Of a stretch of 64,000 nucleotides of DNA, positions 45,914 to 55,020 are shown in pieces. The stretch covers positions 152,192 through 216,191 of the forward strand of contig NZ_BSTQ01000005.1 of assembly GCF_030269605.1 (NCBI RefSeq), read 5' to 3'. The stretch is from Lentzea sp. NBRC 105346 (GTDB lineage: Bacteria; Actinomycetota; Actinomycetes; Mycobacteriales; Pseudonocardiaceae). Position 1 is the first letter of the stretch. Every line of letters begins with the position of its first letter. Under the pieces are notes generated by a model. It did no database searches. It saw nothing but the letters and a program-made list of their open reading frames with translations, and was not told where the DNA came from. A program made the position numbers and the translations under genes.

Positions 45914-46995
45914 GTGTAGGTCCTCCGCACCCTCGGCCGGTACATGCCGGTGACGATCTCGTAGTCGATCGTGCCAGTCAGATCTGCCCATTCCCTCGCG
46001 GTCGGCTCCCCCTTCGTCCCCGGTCCGAAGAGGATGACCTCCGCCCCCTCCCGAATCTCGTCGTCCCCGCAGTCCACGACGATCTGGTCCATGCAGACAC
46101 GTCCGACCACCGGGCGGCGCTTGCCGCCGAGGAGCACCTCCATCCGCCCCGAGAGTGCCCGCGGCACACCGTCCGCATACCCGGCGGGTACGAGGGCGAG
46201 GGTCGTGTCGTTCGGTGCCGTCCATGTCATTCCGTAGGAGACGGACTCGCCCGCCGGGATACGTTTCGTGAGGGCCACCTGGCTGCGGAACGTCATGACG
46301 GGCCGCAGGTCGATGTCGGTGGGCACCGGGTTCAGCCCGTAGATCGCGATCCCCGGCCGCACGAGGTCGAAGTGCAGGTCGGGCCGCGTGATCAGCGCCG
46401 CCGAGTTCGCGATGTGCCGCATGGGCTTGAGCCCCTGCTCGATCGCCACGTGGTACGCGTCGTCGAACCGCTTGGCCTGCAGGTCGATCGACGGATGCCC
46501 GATCTCGTCCGCGCACGCCAGGTGCGACCAGACCGCCACCACGTCGTGCCGCTTGGCCGCTTCGACGAGCGCGGGCCAGTCCTTGGGCTGACAGCCGTTG
46601 CGGCTCAGCCCGGTGTCGATCTTGAGGTGCAGGCGCGGGCGGCTGTCCGTCAACGCGGCCGCCTCCTCGATCACGCGCAGCTCGTTCAGCGACGACACCG
46701 ACACGTCGACGTCCGCCGCGATGGCTGCGGCGATGTCCTCGTCGGGTGTGCTGAGCCACGCCAGCACCGGCGCGTTGATGCCCGCCTCGCGCAGCTTGAT
46801 GGCCTCGGCGGCCGAACAGGCCCCCAGCCAGGTGGCGCCCGCTTCGAGCGCGGCTTTCGCGACGGGCACGGCCCCATGCCCATAGGCGTCGGCCTTGACG
46901 ATGGCCATCGTCGCGGCGCGCGGCGCCATGCCGGCGAGCAACGCGACGTTGTGCCGCAGCGCGCCGAGGTCAATGACAGCTTCTGAACGGGCCAT
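45910..46995 (-). CDS. alr: Alanine racemase
   Basis: 361 residues. The PLP-lysine is in MAIVKADAYGHGA; the second catalytic residue is Tyr in VSYGMTWTAPNDTTLALVPA; the MDQIVVDCGDDE segment forms the entry to the active site. It makes D-alanine for peptidoglycan. The downstream hydrolase gene overlaps it by 4 bp, and nnrD lies 15 bp upstream on the same strand. Position corresponds to Rv3423c. Confidence 0.96.
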   Translation of the reverse strand: MARSEAVIDLGALRHNVALLAGMAPRAATMAIVKADAYGHGAVPVAKAALEAGATWLGACSAAEAIKLREAGINAPVLAWLSTPDEDIAAAIAADVDVSVSSLNELRVIEEAAALTDSRPRLHLKIDTGLSRNGCQPKDWPALVEAAKRHDVVAVWSHLACADEIGHPSIDLQAKRFDDAYHVAIEQGLKPMRHIANSAALITRPDLHFDLVRPGIAIYGLNPVPTDIDLRPVMTFRSQVALTKRIPAGESVSYGMTWTAPNDTTLALVPAGYADGVPRALSGRMEVLLGGKRRPVVGRVCMDQIVVDCGDDEIREGAEVILFGPGTKGEPTAREWADLTGTIDYEIVTGMYRPRVRRTYT

Positions 46996-47010
46996 AACCC
47001 GCTCATGGTG

Positions 47011-48393
47011 TCACAGGCCTCGGACAGTCCTGATGGCGTCTGAGATGCACGTCATCAGGGCCGAGGCGGGGGCGGGGGCGCCGCGCGCCGCCAGTTCCGC
47101 CGCCAGCACGTGCACGTGGGCCGCGTATCCCGCCGCCAGCCACGGATCCACCCCCGCGGCCAGCAGCGCCCCGATGATCCCGGACAGCACGTCCCCGGAC
47201 CCGGCCGTCGCGGCCCAGCTCGACGAGGCGGGATTCACCAGCACCCGGCCATCGGGAGCCGCGACCACGGTCCGATGTCCTTTTAGGAGCACGACGGCGT
47301 TGAACCGCTCCGCCGCCTTCCGCGCCGCCCCGACCCGGTCCACGCCGACCGGTCCACAGAGCCGTTCGAACTCCCGATCATGCGGTGTGAGCACCAGCGG
47401 CGTGCCGGGATCACGCGCGTCCCACAACGAAGAGTCCTGCGCCAGCAACGTGATCGCGTCCGCGTCGGCGATCACCGGCACCCCCGCGTCGAGCACGAAC
47501 CGCACCACGTCGGCAGACGCATGCGTGGTGCCGAGTCCGGGGCCGACCACCCACGACTGGACGCGGCCGGCGTCGCCGATGGAGCCCGTGCAGATCGTCT
47601 CGGGCCACCGCGCCCGGATCGCGTCGGCGGCGGGGCCCGTGTACCGGACCATGCCGGACGTGGCGAGCACCGCGGCGCCCGTCGCCAGCACGGCCGCACC
47701 CGGATAGACAGCGCTGCCGGCGGCGACACCCGTGACGCCCTGCGTGTACTTGTCGTCGGCAGGACCCGGTACCGGCCAAGCGACATCGGACCGGTCCAGC
47801 ACCACGAAGTCCGGATCGGACGGTCGCAGTCCGATGTCGACGAGCCGGACGTCGCCACACGAAGCCAGCGCGTGCACCGGTTTCAGGCAGCCGAACGTGA
47901 CCGTGGTGTGCGCCCGCACGAAAGGCCCGTCGACCGCACCGGTGTCCGGGTCGATGCCGCTCGGCAGGTCCACGGACAGGATCGGGGCCGTCACCGAGGA
48001 AACCAGCGCAGCCGCCGCGGGCCGCAGAGGCCCGCGTGCCGACAGGCCGACGATGCCGTCGATCACCAGATCGGGCGAGCCGACGGACGACGTCACCCGG
48101 CCACCGGCGCGGCGGAACGCCGCCAGCCCTTCGGCGTGAGCCTTGTCGGGGTTCAGCAGCACCGCGGAAACGGCGACGCCCCGCCGGCGCAGGAAGTACC
48201 CGGCCCACAGGGCGTCACCACCGTTGTTGCCCGCGCCGACGAGCAGCGTCACGCGGCGCTTGCCGCGCAAGAGCGAAAGAGCCGTCGTGGCCACACCGAA
48301 CGCCGCGCGCCGCATCAGCGAGCCCGGCGGCACGACCGCCATGAGCTCTTCTTCAGCCGCCTTGACGCGTTCGGTGTTCCAGACGCCTCGCAC
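47011..48393 (-). CDS. nnrD: Bifunctional NAD(P)H-hydrate epimerase/dehydratase
   Basis: 460 residues. The N-terminal YjeF_N epimerase domain has VGAGNNGGDALWAGYFLRRR; the C-terminal YjeF_C (CARKD) kinase-like domain has VVGPGLGTTHASAD, LTPHDREFERL and ATAGSGDVLSGIIGAL. It repairs hydrated NADH and NADPH. The GTG at 48393 abuts the glmS stop codon directly, so translation is coupled. Corresponds in place to Rv3433c. The order glmS-nnrD-alr-hydrolase-tsaE forms one long minus-strand unit. Confidence 0.95.
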   Translation of the reverse strand: MRGVWNTERVKAAEEELMAVVPPGSLMRRAAFGVATTALSLLRGKRRVTLLVGAGNNGGDALWAGYFLRRRGVAVSAVLLNPDKAHAEGLAAFRRAGGRVTSSVGSPDLVIDGIVGLSARGPLRPAAAALVSSVTAPILSVDLPSGIDPDTGAVDGPFVRAHTTVTFGCLKPVHALASCGDVRLVDIGLRPSDPDFVVLDRSDVAWPVPGPADDKYTQGVTGVAAGSAVYPGAAVLATGAAVLATSGMVRYTGPAADAIRARWPETICTGSIGDAGRVQSWVVGPGLGTTHASADVVRFVLDAGVPVIADADAITLLAQDSSLWDARDPGTPLVLTPHDREFERLCGPVGVDRVGAARKAAERFNAVVLLKGHRTVVAAPDGRVLVNPASSSWAATAGSGDVLSGIIGALLAAGVDPWLAAGYAAHVHVLAAELAARGAPAPASALMTCISDAIRTVRGL

Positions 48394-50253
48394 TCACTCG
48401 ACGGTAACGGACTTCGCCAGGTTGCGGGGCTTGTCGACGTCGTAGCCACGGCTGCGCGCGATCTCGGCGGCGAGCACCTGCAGCGGCACGGTCGAGATGA
48501 GCGGCTGCAGCAGGGTCGGCACCGCGGGCACCTCGATGAGGTGGTCGGCGAACGGACGGACCGTCTCGTCGCCCTCCTCGGCGATCACGATGGTGCGCGC
48601 GCCACGGGCCTGGATCTCGCTGATGTTCGACACCAGCTTGGAGTGCAGCACCGCGCGGCCCTTCGGCGACGGCATCACGACGACGACCGGGAGGCCCTCC
48701 TCGATCAGCGCGATCGGGCCGTGCTTGAGCTCACCGGCCGCGAAGCCCTCGGCGTGCATGTACGCGAGCTCCTTGAGCTTGAGCGCACCCTCCAGCGCCA
48801 CCGGGTAACCCACGTGGCGGCCCAGGAACAGCACGGCCTTCGAGTCCGCCAGCGAACGGCCCAGCTCGCGCACCTGCGCGACCGTACCGAGCACGCGCTG
48901 CACGGCGTCCGGCATGGCCTCCAGCTCGTGGAACTCGCGGGCGACCTCGTCCGGGTACTTCGTGCCGCGCGCCTGCGCCAGGGCCAGGCCGACGAGGTAG
49001 TTCGCCGCGATCTGGGCGAGGAACGCCTTCGTCGACGCGACACCGATCTCCGGGCCGGCGTGCGTGTAGAGCACCGCGTCCGACTCACGCGGGATCTGCG
49101 CGCCGTTGGTGTTGCACACCGCGAGCACACGGGCCTTCTGCGACCGCGCGTGGCGCACGGCCTCGAGGGTGTCCGCGGTCTCACCGGACTGCGAGACGGC
49201 GACGACGAGCGTGTCGCGGTCGAGCACCGGGTCGCGGTAGCGGAACTCGGAGGCCAGCTCCACCTCGACCGGCAGGCGCGTCCAGTGCTCGATCGCGTAC
49301 TTGGCGACGAGACCCGAGTGGTAGGCCGAACCACAGGCGACGACGAAGACCTTGTCCACGTCGCGCAGGTCCTGGTCGGACAGGCGCTGCTCGTCGAGGA
49401 CGATCCGGCCGTTCGAGAAGTGGCCGCGCAGCGTGTTCGCCAGCGCGTCCGGCTGCTCCTCGATCTCCTTGAGCATGAAGTACTCGTGGCCGCCCTTCTC
49501 GGCGGCACTGAGGTCCCAGTTGACCGTGAACGGCTTGGCCTGCGCGGGCTCGCCGTGGAAGTCCGTGACCTCGTAGGACTCGCGGGTGATCACGACCATC
49601 TGGTCCTGGCCGAGCTCGACGGCCTCGCGGGTGTGCGCGATGAACGCCGACACGTCGCTGGCGACGAAGTGCTCGCCCTCGCCGACGCCCACGACGAGCG
49701 GGCTGTTGCGGCGGGCGGCGACGACCTGCTCCGGCTCGTCGGCGTGCGTGACGACGATCGTGAAGGCGCCCTCCAACCGGCGGGCGATCTTGCGCACGCT
49801 GGCAGGCAGGTCACCCTTCGTGTCACCGTCGCCGTAGGCCTCGGCGACCAGGTGCGCGACCGTCTCGGTGTCGGTGTCGGACGTCATCTCGACGCCCTTC
49901 TTCTCGAGCTCCGCACGCAGCACGGCGAAGTTCTCGATGATGCCGTTGTGCACCACGGCGACCCGTCCGGTCGTGTCGCGGTGCGGGTGCGAGTTCTTGT
50001 CGATCGGGGCGCCGTGGGTCGCCCAGCGCGTGTGGCCCATGCCGAGGGTGCCGCTGAAGTTGTCCCGCCCGACCTCGTCGAGCAGGGCCTCCAGGTTCGC
50101 CAGCCGCCCGGCCTTCCGCTCGACGGCCAGCTCGCCGTCGGCGACGACCGCCACGCCCGCCGAGTCGTACCCCCGGTACTCGAGGCGCCTCAGCCCGTCG
50201 AGGACGACGTCGAGCGCCGACCGGTGTCCCACGTATCCCACGATTCCGCACAC
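48394..50253 (-). CDS. glmS: Glutamine-fructose-6-phosphate aminotransferase
   Basis: 619 residues. The start GTG is followed by TGC, giving the N-terminal Cys that becomes the glutaminase nucleophile (CGIVGYVGHRSALDVVLDGL). The two SIS domains contain FVVACGSAYHSGLVAKY and VSQSGETADTLEAVRHA, and the protein ends DKPRNLAKSVTVE as in other GlmS proteins. It makes glucosamine-6-phosphate for cell-wall synthesis. No glmS ribozyme is visible upstream; its promoter is in the 133-bp gap shared with a divergent hydrolase gene. Confidence 0.97.
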   Translation of the reverse strand: MCGIVGYVGHRSALDVVLDGLRRLEYRGYDSAGVAVVADGELAVERKAGRLANLEALLDEVGRDNFSGTLGMGHTRWATHGAPIDKNSHPHRDTTGRVAVVHNGIIENFAVLRAELEKKGVEMTSDTDTETVAHLVAEAYGDGDTKGDLPASVRKIARRLEGAFTIVVTHADEPEQVVAARRNSPLVVGVGEGEHFVASDVSAFIAHTREAVELGQDQMVVITRESYEVTDFHGEPAQAKPFTVNWDLSAAEKGGHEYFMLKEIEEQPDALANTLRGHFSNGRIVLDEQRLSDQDLRDVDKVFVVACGSAYHSGLVAKYAIEHWTRLPVEVELASEFRYRDPVLDRDTLVVAVSQSGETADTLEAVRHARSQKARVLAVCNTNGAQIPRESDAVLYTHAGPEIGVASTKAFLAQIAANYLVGLALAQARGTKYPDEVAREFHELEAMPDAVQRVLGTVAQVRELGRSLADSKAVLFLGRHVGYPVALEGALKLKELAYMHAEGFAAGELKHGPIALIEEGLPVVVVMPSPKGRAVLHSKLVSNISEIQARGARTIVIAEEGDETVRPFADHLIEVPAVPTLLQPLISTVPLQVLAAEIARSRGYDVDKPRNLAKSVTVE

Positions 50254-50386
50254 GGGAGACAGAGTAGCTAGACCATCCCGCGAAACCGAAAGCACGGCTT
50301 GATCGTGTTTGCCCAGGTCAATGCGCGTTTTGGTGTAGACCAATCGGGAGTGTGGCGAGGCTCGCAGCATCGACTACGGTTCAGTC

Positions 50387-51238
50387 ATGGCTCGCCGTGT
50401 GCTCGCACTGACCGCTCGTGAGGCTTTCCACCAGCTCAGCAGGCCCGGAGTCCACGAGGTGCTGCGCGGCGACCTCGCCCTGATCGGCCTGCCCGGTGTG
50501 GTCTTCACCCCGCGCGCGGGTCTGGGCCTGCCCGCGGTCGCGTTCGGACACGCGTGGCTCCAGCCCGTCCACCGCTACCACGGCCTGCTGCGGCACCTGG
50601 CGTCGTGGGGCATCGTCGCGGCCGCCCCCGCCACGCAGGGCGGCCCGCTGCTCTCGGCCCGGCTGCTGGCCCCCAACCTGGGCGCCACGCTGGACGTTTG
50701 CACCGGCGTGCGGCTGGGTGACGGCGAGATCAGCGTCGATCCCGAGCGGCTCGCGCTGGCGGGTCACGGCATGGGTGGCGGCGCCGCCGTGCTGGCCGCC
50801 GCAGACTCGGAGCGTGCGCGCGCCGTTGTGACTTTGGCCGCATCGGAGACGCATCCGTCCGCAGTGGACGCCGCCCGCCGGACCTCGGTGCCCGGTCTGC
50901 ACCTCGCCGCCGGCAAGGACCGCATCGCGCCGCCCGTCGCGCACGCCGAGGCGATCGCGCAGGCGTGGGCGGGTCCCGTGCAGCAGCGGCTGCTGGACAA
51001 GGCCTCGCACCTCGGGTTCGCCGAGGGCAGGCACTGGAGCGAACTGCTGCTGGACGGCCGGGGAGAACGCGCCGCGCAGACGCTGGCGAAGGCGTTCACC
51101 ACCGCGTTCCTGCTGCGCCACCTGACGGGTGAGCGCACCTACGACGCGTTGCTGGACAACGACATCAAGCATGCCGCGCTGGCGTACCAGCGCGGCCCGC
51201 TCAGGATTCGCCGGTCAGCTCAGGAAAGCCAGGTCTGA
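50387..51238 (+). CDS. Alpha/beta-hydrolase-fold protein lacking the nucleophile Ser
   Basis: 283 residues. Related to the dienelactone hydrolase/chlorophyllase group: an early VVFTPRAGLGLPAVAFGHAW strand, a GGPLLSARLLAPNLGATLDV helix and the elbow LALAGHGMGGGAAVL. Where active enzymes have G-x-S-x-G, this reads GHGMG, so the nucleophile Ser is Gly. A likely acid Asp (AAGKDRIAPP) and His (KASHLGFAEG) remain. It may be a non-catalytic lipid or sterol binder. It is divergent from glmS and overlaps the convergent ESX-linked gene by 19 bp. Confidence 0.83.
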   Translation: MARRVLALTAREAFHQLSRPGVHEVLRGDLALIGLPGVVFTPRAGLGLPAVAFGHAWLQPVHRYHGLLRHLASWGIVAAAPATQGGPLLSARLLAPNLGATLDVCTGVRLGDGEISVDPERLALAGHGMGGGAAVLAAADSERARAVVTLAASETHPSAVDAARRTSVPGLHLAAGKDRIAPPVAHAEAIAQAWAGPVQQRLLDKASHLGFAEGRHWSELLLDGRGERAAQTLAKAFTTAFLLRHLTGERTYDALLDNDIKHAALAYQRGPLRIRRSAQESQV

Positions 51239-51642
51239 CCGCTCAGGTCGTCATCGTCGTCGTCCCGGGGCGCGGGCCGGCGCGGTGCCGGCCGGGAGAC
51301 CGGTGGTGCCACCGGCGGAGCGACAGGAGGCGGAGGCGGCGGGGTCGCCCGCACCGGCTCGTCTTCCTCCTCCATTCCGAAGGACATCTCGCCCGCAGAC
51401 CGGTCCCGGTGCTCCCACTGCGGCTTACGAGGCTCCGCGCCCTTCTTCCCGAGCTCCTCAGCCTCTGCGGCCAGCTCGGCCTTGGCGGTGGCGAAGCGCT
51501 CCTCGCGCTCCTTCGCATCGGCCGCGAGCCGGGCCTGATCGGCCTTCAACGTCTCGGAGACCTCGGTGTTGGCCCGGCGCGTGGCGACGGTGTTCTCGTC
51601 GAACATCGCCTGCACGCGCGGGTCGGTCTCGATGATCGCCAT
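51220..51642 (-). CDS. ESX-linked accessory protein with acidic tail
   Basis: 140 residues. The N-terminal half is a charged helix likely to form a coiled coil (about 20-70, rich in Ala/Glu/Lys). The middle is Pro-rich (PPPPPPVAPPVAPPVSRP). The C-terminus ends with six Asp then LSGQTWLS. Its start ATG overlaps the stop of the 910-residue protein gene by one base (TGATG), so the two are translated together. A similar acidic tail ends the protein beside esxU at 58506. I know no named family; the context suggests a role in ESX secretion, perhaps as a chaperone or docking factor. Confidence 0.75.
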   Translation of the reverse strand: MAIIETDPRVQAMFDENTVATRRANTEVSETLKADQARLAADAKEREERFATAKAELAAEAEELGKKGAEPRKPQWEHRDRSAGEMSFGMEEEDEPVRATPPPPPPVAPPVAPPVSRPAPRRPAPRDDDDDDLSGQTWLS

Positions 51643-54374
51643 CAGCGGCCTCCACTGTCGTCACCGAGCACACCCTGGACCCGGCTCAGTGCGCTGTCGT
51701 CGTCGAACAGGGAACCCGTGGTGCGCCACTGGCTCGCGCCGCGCTCCGTGTCGCCGCCGCCCTGGCCACCGCCGTGGGCGCCACCACCGGCACCGCCCAT
51801 CATGCCGCCGCCCATCATCGCGCCGCCGCCCATGCCGCCCGCCATGCCTGGGCCGCCGGACTGCTGGCCGTGCGCACCGTCCTGCATGGACGGCAGGGAC
51901 GCGTTGCCCGCCTGACCGGCTTCGGACGTGTTGGTGCCGAACTGGCTGCCGCTGTCCGCCTTGTTGGCCTCCGGGCTGCTCCACGCGCTGTCCCCGCCGA
52001 CCGACGAGGAGTTCCCGCCGAGCGAGCCGCCGATCACCGAGTCGCCGCCGGCCGAGTGGCCGCTGCCCAGCGACACGCCGGAAGTCGCGGTGGAGTCGTG
52101 CGCGGTCGAGAGAACCGGACCGTCGGTCGCGGCGATCTTCGGCTCACCGAAGCTCGGCATGATGCCGTTGTCCTCGATGTAGCCGCGGCCCGCCTGCTCG
52201 AACACGCGCTCGCCGACGTTCCCCATGTCGCCGGGCTGGCTCCACGGGTTCTCCGCCTGCGCGGGCATCGTGGTGAACTCCGGCCGCTCTTCGAAGGCCG
52301 GCATCGTGGTGACCTCGTCCGGCCTGACCTCCGGCATCGGCTCCGGGAACGCGTTGTCCGGCAGACCCGTGTCCGGCTGCAACGGCGGCAGGTCGCCACC
52401 GGACGGCTTGGTGCCGTCGTCCTGGCCGGCCGCCGCCGGGTTCTCGTCCTCGCCGAACTCGACGCCGATCTGGTCCGGCGACCCGTCGCCGTTGTCGATG
52501 GTCAGGTCGATCTCGCCGGTCTTCGGGTCGACCTCGGCGGTGAAGTTGACGCCGTCCTGCTCGATGTGGATCTTGCCGTCGGCGCCGACCTCGACCGGGA
52601 TCGGGTTGCCGGGGCTGCCGGGCGCGCCGCCACCGCCTGGGGCGGGAGTGTTCCCGCTGGGCGCGGTCGGCGAGTTCGGCGCCGGGGCACCCGGAGCCTG
52701 CGAGCTCTGGACGCTCTGCGCCAGGTTGCCGATCGCCTGCGTGCCGTTCTGACCCATCAACGCCTTGGCGGCCTCGGGGTTCTTGCTGAAGTCGAGGTCG
52801 TAGGTCTTCGGCTCGCCCTTGGGCGTGTCGATGGTCATCTTCATGTGCCCGTTGGAGTCGGGCTCCGTGAGCTTGATGGTGTTGTCGCCGCTCTTGACCG
52901 TGACGGTCTCGAGCTCCTTCTCCGGCTTCGGCTGGTCCGGCTTGCCGTCACCGTCGAGGTCGTCGGGCTTACCGTCGCCATCGGTGTCACCGGGTACGTC
53001 CGGCTTGCCGTCGCCGTCCTTGTCGAGCGGGTTCTCCGGCTTCGGGATCTCGGGCGTGCCACCGCCGCCACCGCCACCGGACGGGCCGCCGCCACCACCA
53101 CCGCCACCGCCCGTGCCGGGACCGTCGGGCTGGGGCTTCTTGACCTTGTCCTTGCCGCCCTGCTCGCCCTGGAACGGGGGCGGGTCGCCGACCTGGCCGA
53201 ACGGCTTGTCCTTGATCTGGCCGTCGAGCGCGGCGAACATCGTGTCGTAGTCGGCCTTCACGCCGTCCTGCACGGCCTTGCAGTAGCCGTCGAACGCCTG
53301 CTTCTTGGAGTCGAACTCCTGGCAGAGGGCCTGCAGCTTCTGCTTGGCCTCGTCCATCAGGTGCTGGCGGACCTTCTTGGCGTGGTTGGCCCACCCCATG
53401 AACGACCCGATCAGGCCGCCGATCGGACCGCCGAGCACGATGCCGATGGCCTCGCCCTTGAGAACGTCCCAGATACCGGAGAAGAAGTCCCCGAAGCTGA
53501 AGTCGCCCTCGTTGATGTTGCCCTGGGCGATGCGGATCTGCTTCTCGGCCTCCTCGACCGTCAGCCCACCGCACTTCTCGTTGTACTGGTCGTGGACGTG
53601 CTGGGCGAACTCCTTGACCTTCTTCTGGGCCGCGCCCGCGAAAGCCGTGAGGGTGCCTGGCGCCTTGCCCGTGTCCGCGATGAAGCCGCTCGCCACGCCG
53701 TTGAACTTGTCGTGGTACGCGCGGGCCGCGTTGGCCGCGTCACCTTCCCAGGAACCGAGCTGACCCCACGCGCGGGTCATCTCGTTCTCGTGGTTGTCGA
53801 GCGTCTCGGTCGCCTTGTGGATCTTGTCGGCGTCCTCGCGGAACTTGCCGAAGTCGATCTCGCGGACCTCGTCGTAGTTCTTGTAGATGTAGCCCTTGAG
53901 GTCCGGCGCCTGGCCGTTGTGCCCGCAGACCGGCGCGGCCTTCTGGTAGACCGGGATGAACTTCTCGAAGAAGCGCAGGCCGGGCGCGCCCGCGTCGAGC
54001 AGCTCGTCGGAGGTCTTGAAGTCGCCGGTCTCGTTCAGGACCTTCTGCGTGCTGCCGAGCTCCCGCTCCTCGCCCGCCTTCTTGACGAGCTTGTCGGCGT
54101 CCTCGCCCTCCATGGTCCAGGCGCCGTGCTTGGCCTCCTTGCCCATGACGTAGGCCTCGCTGAGGCCACCCGTCACCGGCGCGAGCCCGATGCCGGCCGC
54201 ATGACTCCAGAAGCCGGGGTCGTCCGGCACCTCGACGCCGTTCGCCTTCGCGTAGCGGTTGACGTCCTCTTCGCTGCCGCCCGCGCCGGCGAGCGCGCGG
54301 ACGAGCTGCTTCTTGGTATCGGGGGTGACGTTGGGGTCGTCGAGCAGCTTCTTGATCTCGTTCTGGTCGGCCAC
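51642..54374 (-). CDS. Large WXG-domain protein, candidate type VII secretion substrate
   Basis: 910 residues, no signal peptide. A helical region at about 130-260 contains W209-E-G211 (QLGSWEGDAANAARAYHDKF), the turn of WXG100 proteins. A hydrophobic Gly-rich segment (GIVLGGPIGGLIGSFMGW) follows near 310. After a Gly-rich linker (about 415-440) come three DxDGDGKPD-type repeats (about 448-482), which resemble calcium-binding loops. Two beta-rich segments and a Gly/Ser/Met-rich disordered tail complete it. No toxin or enzyme motif is recognised. The start is GTG 54374, 3 bp after the small ESX-like gene. Secretion is inferred from WXG and neighbours. Confidence 0.82.
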   Translation of the reverse strand: MADQNEIKKLLDDPNVTPDTKKQLVRALAGAGGSEEDVNRYAKANGVEVPDDPGFWSHAAGIGLAPVTGGLSEAYVMGKEAKHGAWTMEGEDADKLVKKAGEERELGSTQKVLNETGDFKTSDELLDAGAPGLRFFEKFIPVYQKAAPVCGHNGQAPDLKGYIYKNYDEVREIDFGKFREDADKIHKATETLDNHENEMTRAWGQLGSWEGDAANAARAYHDKFNGVASGFIADTGKAPGTLTAFAGAAQKKVKEFAQHVHDQYNEKCGGLTVEEAEKQIRIAQGNINEGDFSFGDFFSGIWDVLKGEAIGIVLGGPIGGLIGSFMGWANHAKKVRQHLMDEAKQKLQALCQEFDSKKQAFDGYCKAVQDGVKADYDTMFAALDGQIKDKPFGQVGDPPPFQGEQGGKDKVKKPQPDGPGTGGGGGGGGGPSGGGGGGGTPEIPKPENPLDKDGDGKPDVPGDTDGDGKPDDLDGDGKPDQPKPEKELETVTVKSGDNTIKLTEPDSNGHMKMTIDTPKGEPKTYDLDFSKNPEAAKALMGQNGTQAIGNLAQSVQSSQAPGAPAPNSPTAPSGNTPAPGGGGAPGSPGNPIPVEVGADGKIHIEQDGVNFTAEVDPKTGEIDLTIDNGDGSPDQIGVEFGEDENPAAAGQDDGTKPSGGDLPPLQPDTGLPDNAFPEPMPEVRPDEVTTMPAFEERPEFTTMPAQAENPWSQPGDMGNVGERVFEQAGRGYIEDNGIMPSFGEPKIAATDGPVLSTAHDSTATSGVSLGSGHSAGGDSVIGGSLGGNSSSVGGDSAWSSPEANKADSGSQFGTNTSEAGQAGNASLPSMQDGAHGQQSGGPGMAGGMGGGAMMGGGMMGGAGGGAHGGGQGGGDTERGASQWRTTGSLFDDDSALSRVQGVLGDDSGGR

Positions 54375-54377
54375 GGC

Positions 54378-54674
54378 TTATCCCTTGAACTGTGCCGAGG
54401 TGTTGGCCTCGTTCTGCTCGTACGACTTCGCGACGTCCTTGAGACGGGTGGCGATGTTGTTCGCCTCTTTGCCGTATGTCTCGACGCTCGCCTGCAGCCG
54501 GTCGAAGTAGGACTTGTACTTGCCCTCGGTGCCGTGGAAGTGCCGTCCGACCTGCCCGGCTCCCACGCCGGGGGTCAAGGACGTCTTCAACGTGATGATG
54601 TCCGCGCCGTGTGACTCGTACTGTCCGGCGACCTTCGTCAGATCGCCGGCGGCTACGCCGAAACCAGCAGCCAT
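54378..54674 (-). CDS. WXG100-like small protein with degenerate motif
   Basis: 98 residues, helix-turn-helix size of the ESAT-6 family. The usual W-x-G turn reads FHG in GRHFHGTEGKYKSYFDR, so Trp is replaced. Near the C-terminus SYEQNEANT carries Y-x-x-x-E, the general type VII export signal. The following gene encodes a large protein that does have a normal WEG turn, so the two may pair as a heterodimer. It lies downstream of a small membrane protein gene after a 120-bp gap that probably contains the promoter. Confidence 0.8.
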   Translation of the reverse strand: MAAGFGVAAGDLTKVAGQYESHGADIITLKTSLTPGVGAGQVGRHFHGTEGKYKSYFDRLQASVETYGKEANNIATRLKDVAKSYEQNEANTSAQFKG

Positions 54675-54794
54675 TCCTCGCCTCCCCTAGTCCCCGATGT
54701 GACGCAATACGGCCGTATCGGGTTCCGCCAAAGAGTGCCACTTCCGCCCGCCGGGCGGCCTGGGCTTCGGCAGGTCGGTTGCCTTAGTGAACGA

Positions 54795-55007
54795 TCACCA
54801 CTGCGATGGGGGCTGCTGTCCAGGATGCCCCTGCTGCGGCGGGTACGCCTGCTGTTGCGGATATGGCTGTTGCTGCGGGTAGCCGTACTGCTGGGGCGGG
54901 TACGGATACCCGCTGCGCCTCTTCTTGCTCGCGGTCACGGCGATGATCGCCACGACCGCACCGCCGAACAGCAGGACCAGCAACAACAGCAACGTCAACG
55001 CGGCCAT
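54795..55007 (-). CDS. Small membrane protein with Pro/Gln/Tyr-rich tail
   Basis: About 70 residues from ATG 55007. One membrane helix (ALTLLLLLVLLFGGAVVAII), a basic stop (ASKKRRSG), and a repetitive cytoplasmic tail made of YPYPPQQ, YGYPQQQ and PYPQQQ units. The tail resembles low-complexity segments found on actinobacterial envelope proteins. It starts 13 bp past the glmM stop; an earlier in-frame start at 55043 would overlap glmM. No function can be given; the place next to ESX genes may be chance. Confidence 0.65.
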   Translation of the reverse strand: MAALTLLLLLVLLFGGAVVAIIAVTASKKRRSGYPYPPQQYGYPQQQPYPQQQAYPPQQGHPGQQPPSQW

Positions 55008-55020
55008 GACTCCCCGATCT

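Noticed and set aside
47380..50271. 963-codon plus-strand open frame opposite nnrD and glmS
   Set aside because: Both minus-strand genes are complete conserved enzymes. The plus-strand translation is repetitive charged sequence without motifs.
50254..50386. glmS ribozyme/riboswitch upstream of glmS
   Set aside because: The 133-bp gap shows no ribozyme-like core. The element is known mainly from Firmicutes.
52930..53030. Tandem DNA repeat as a mobile or unstable element
   Set aside because: The repeat is explained at protein level as DxDGDGKPD loops in the 910-residue protein, in frame throughout.
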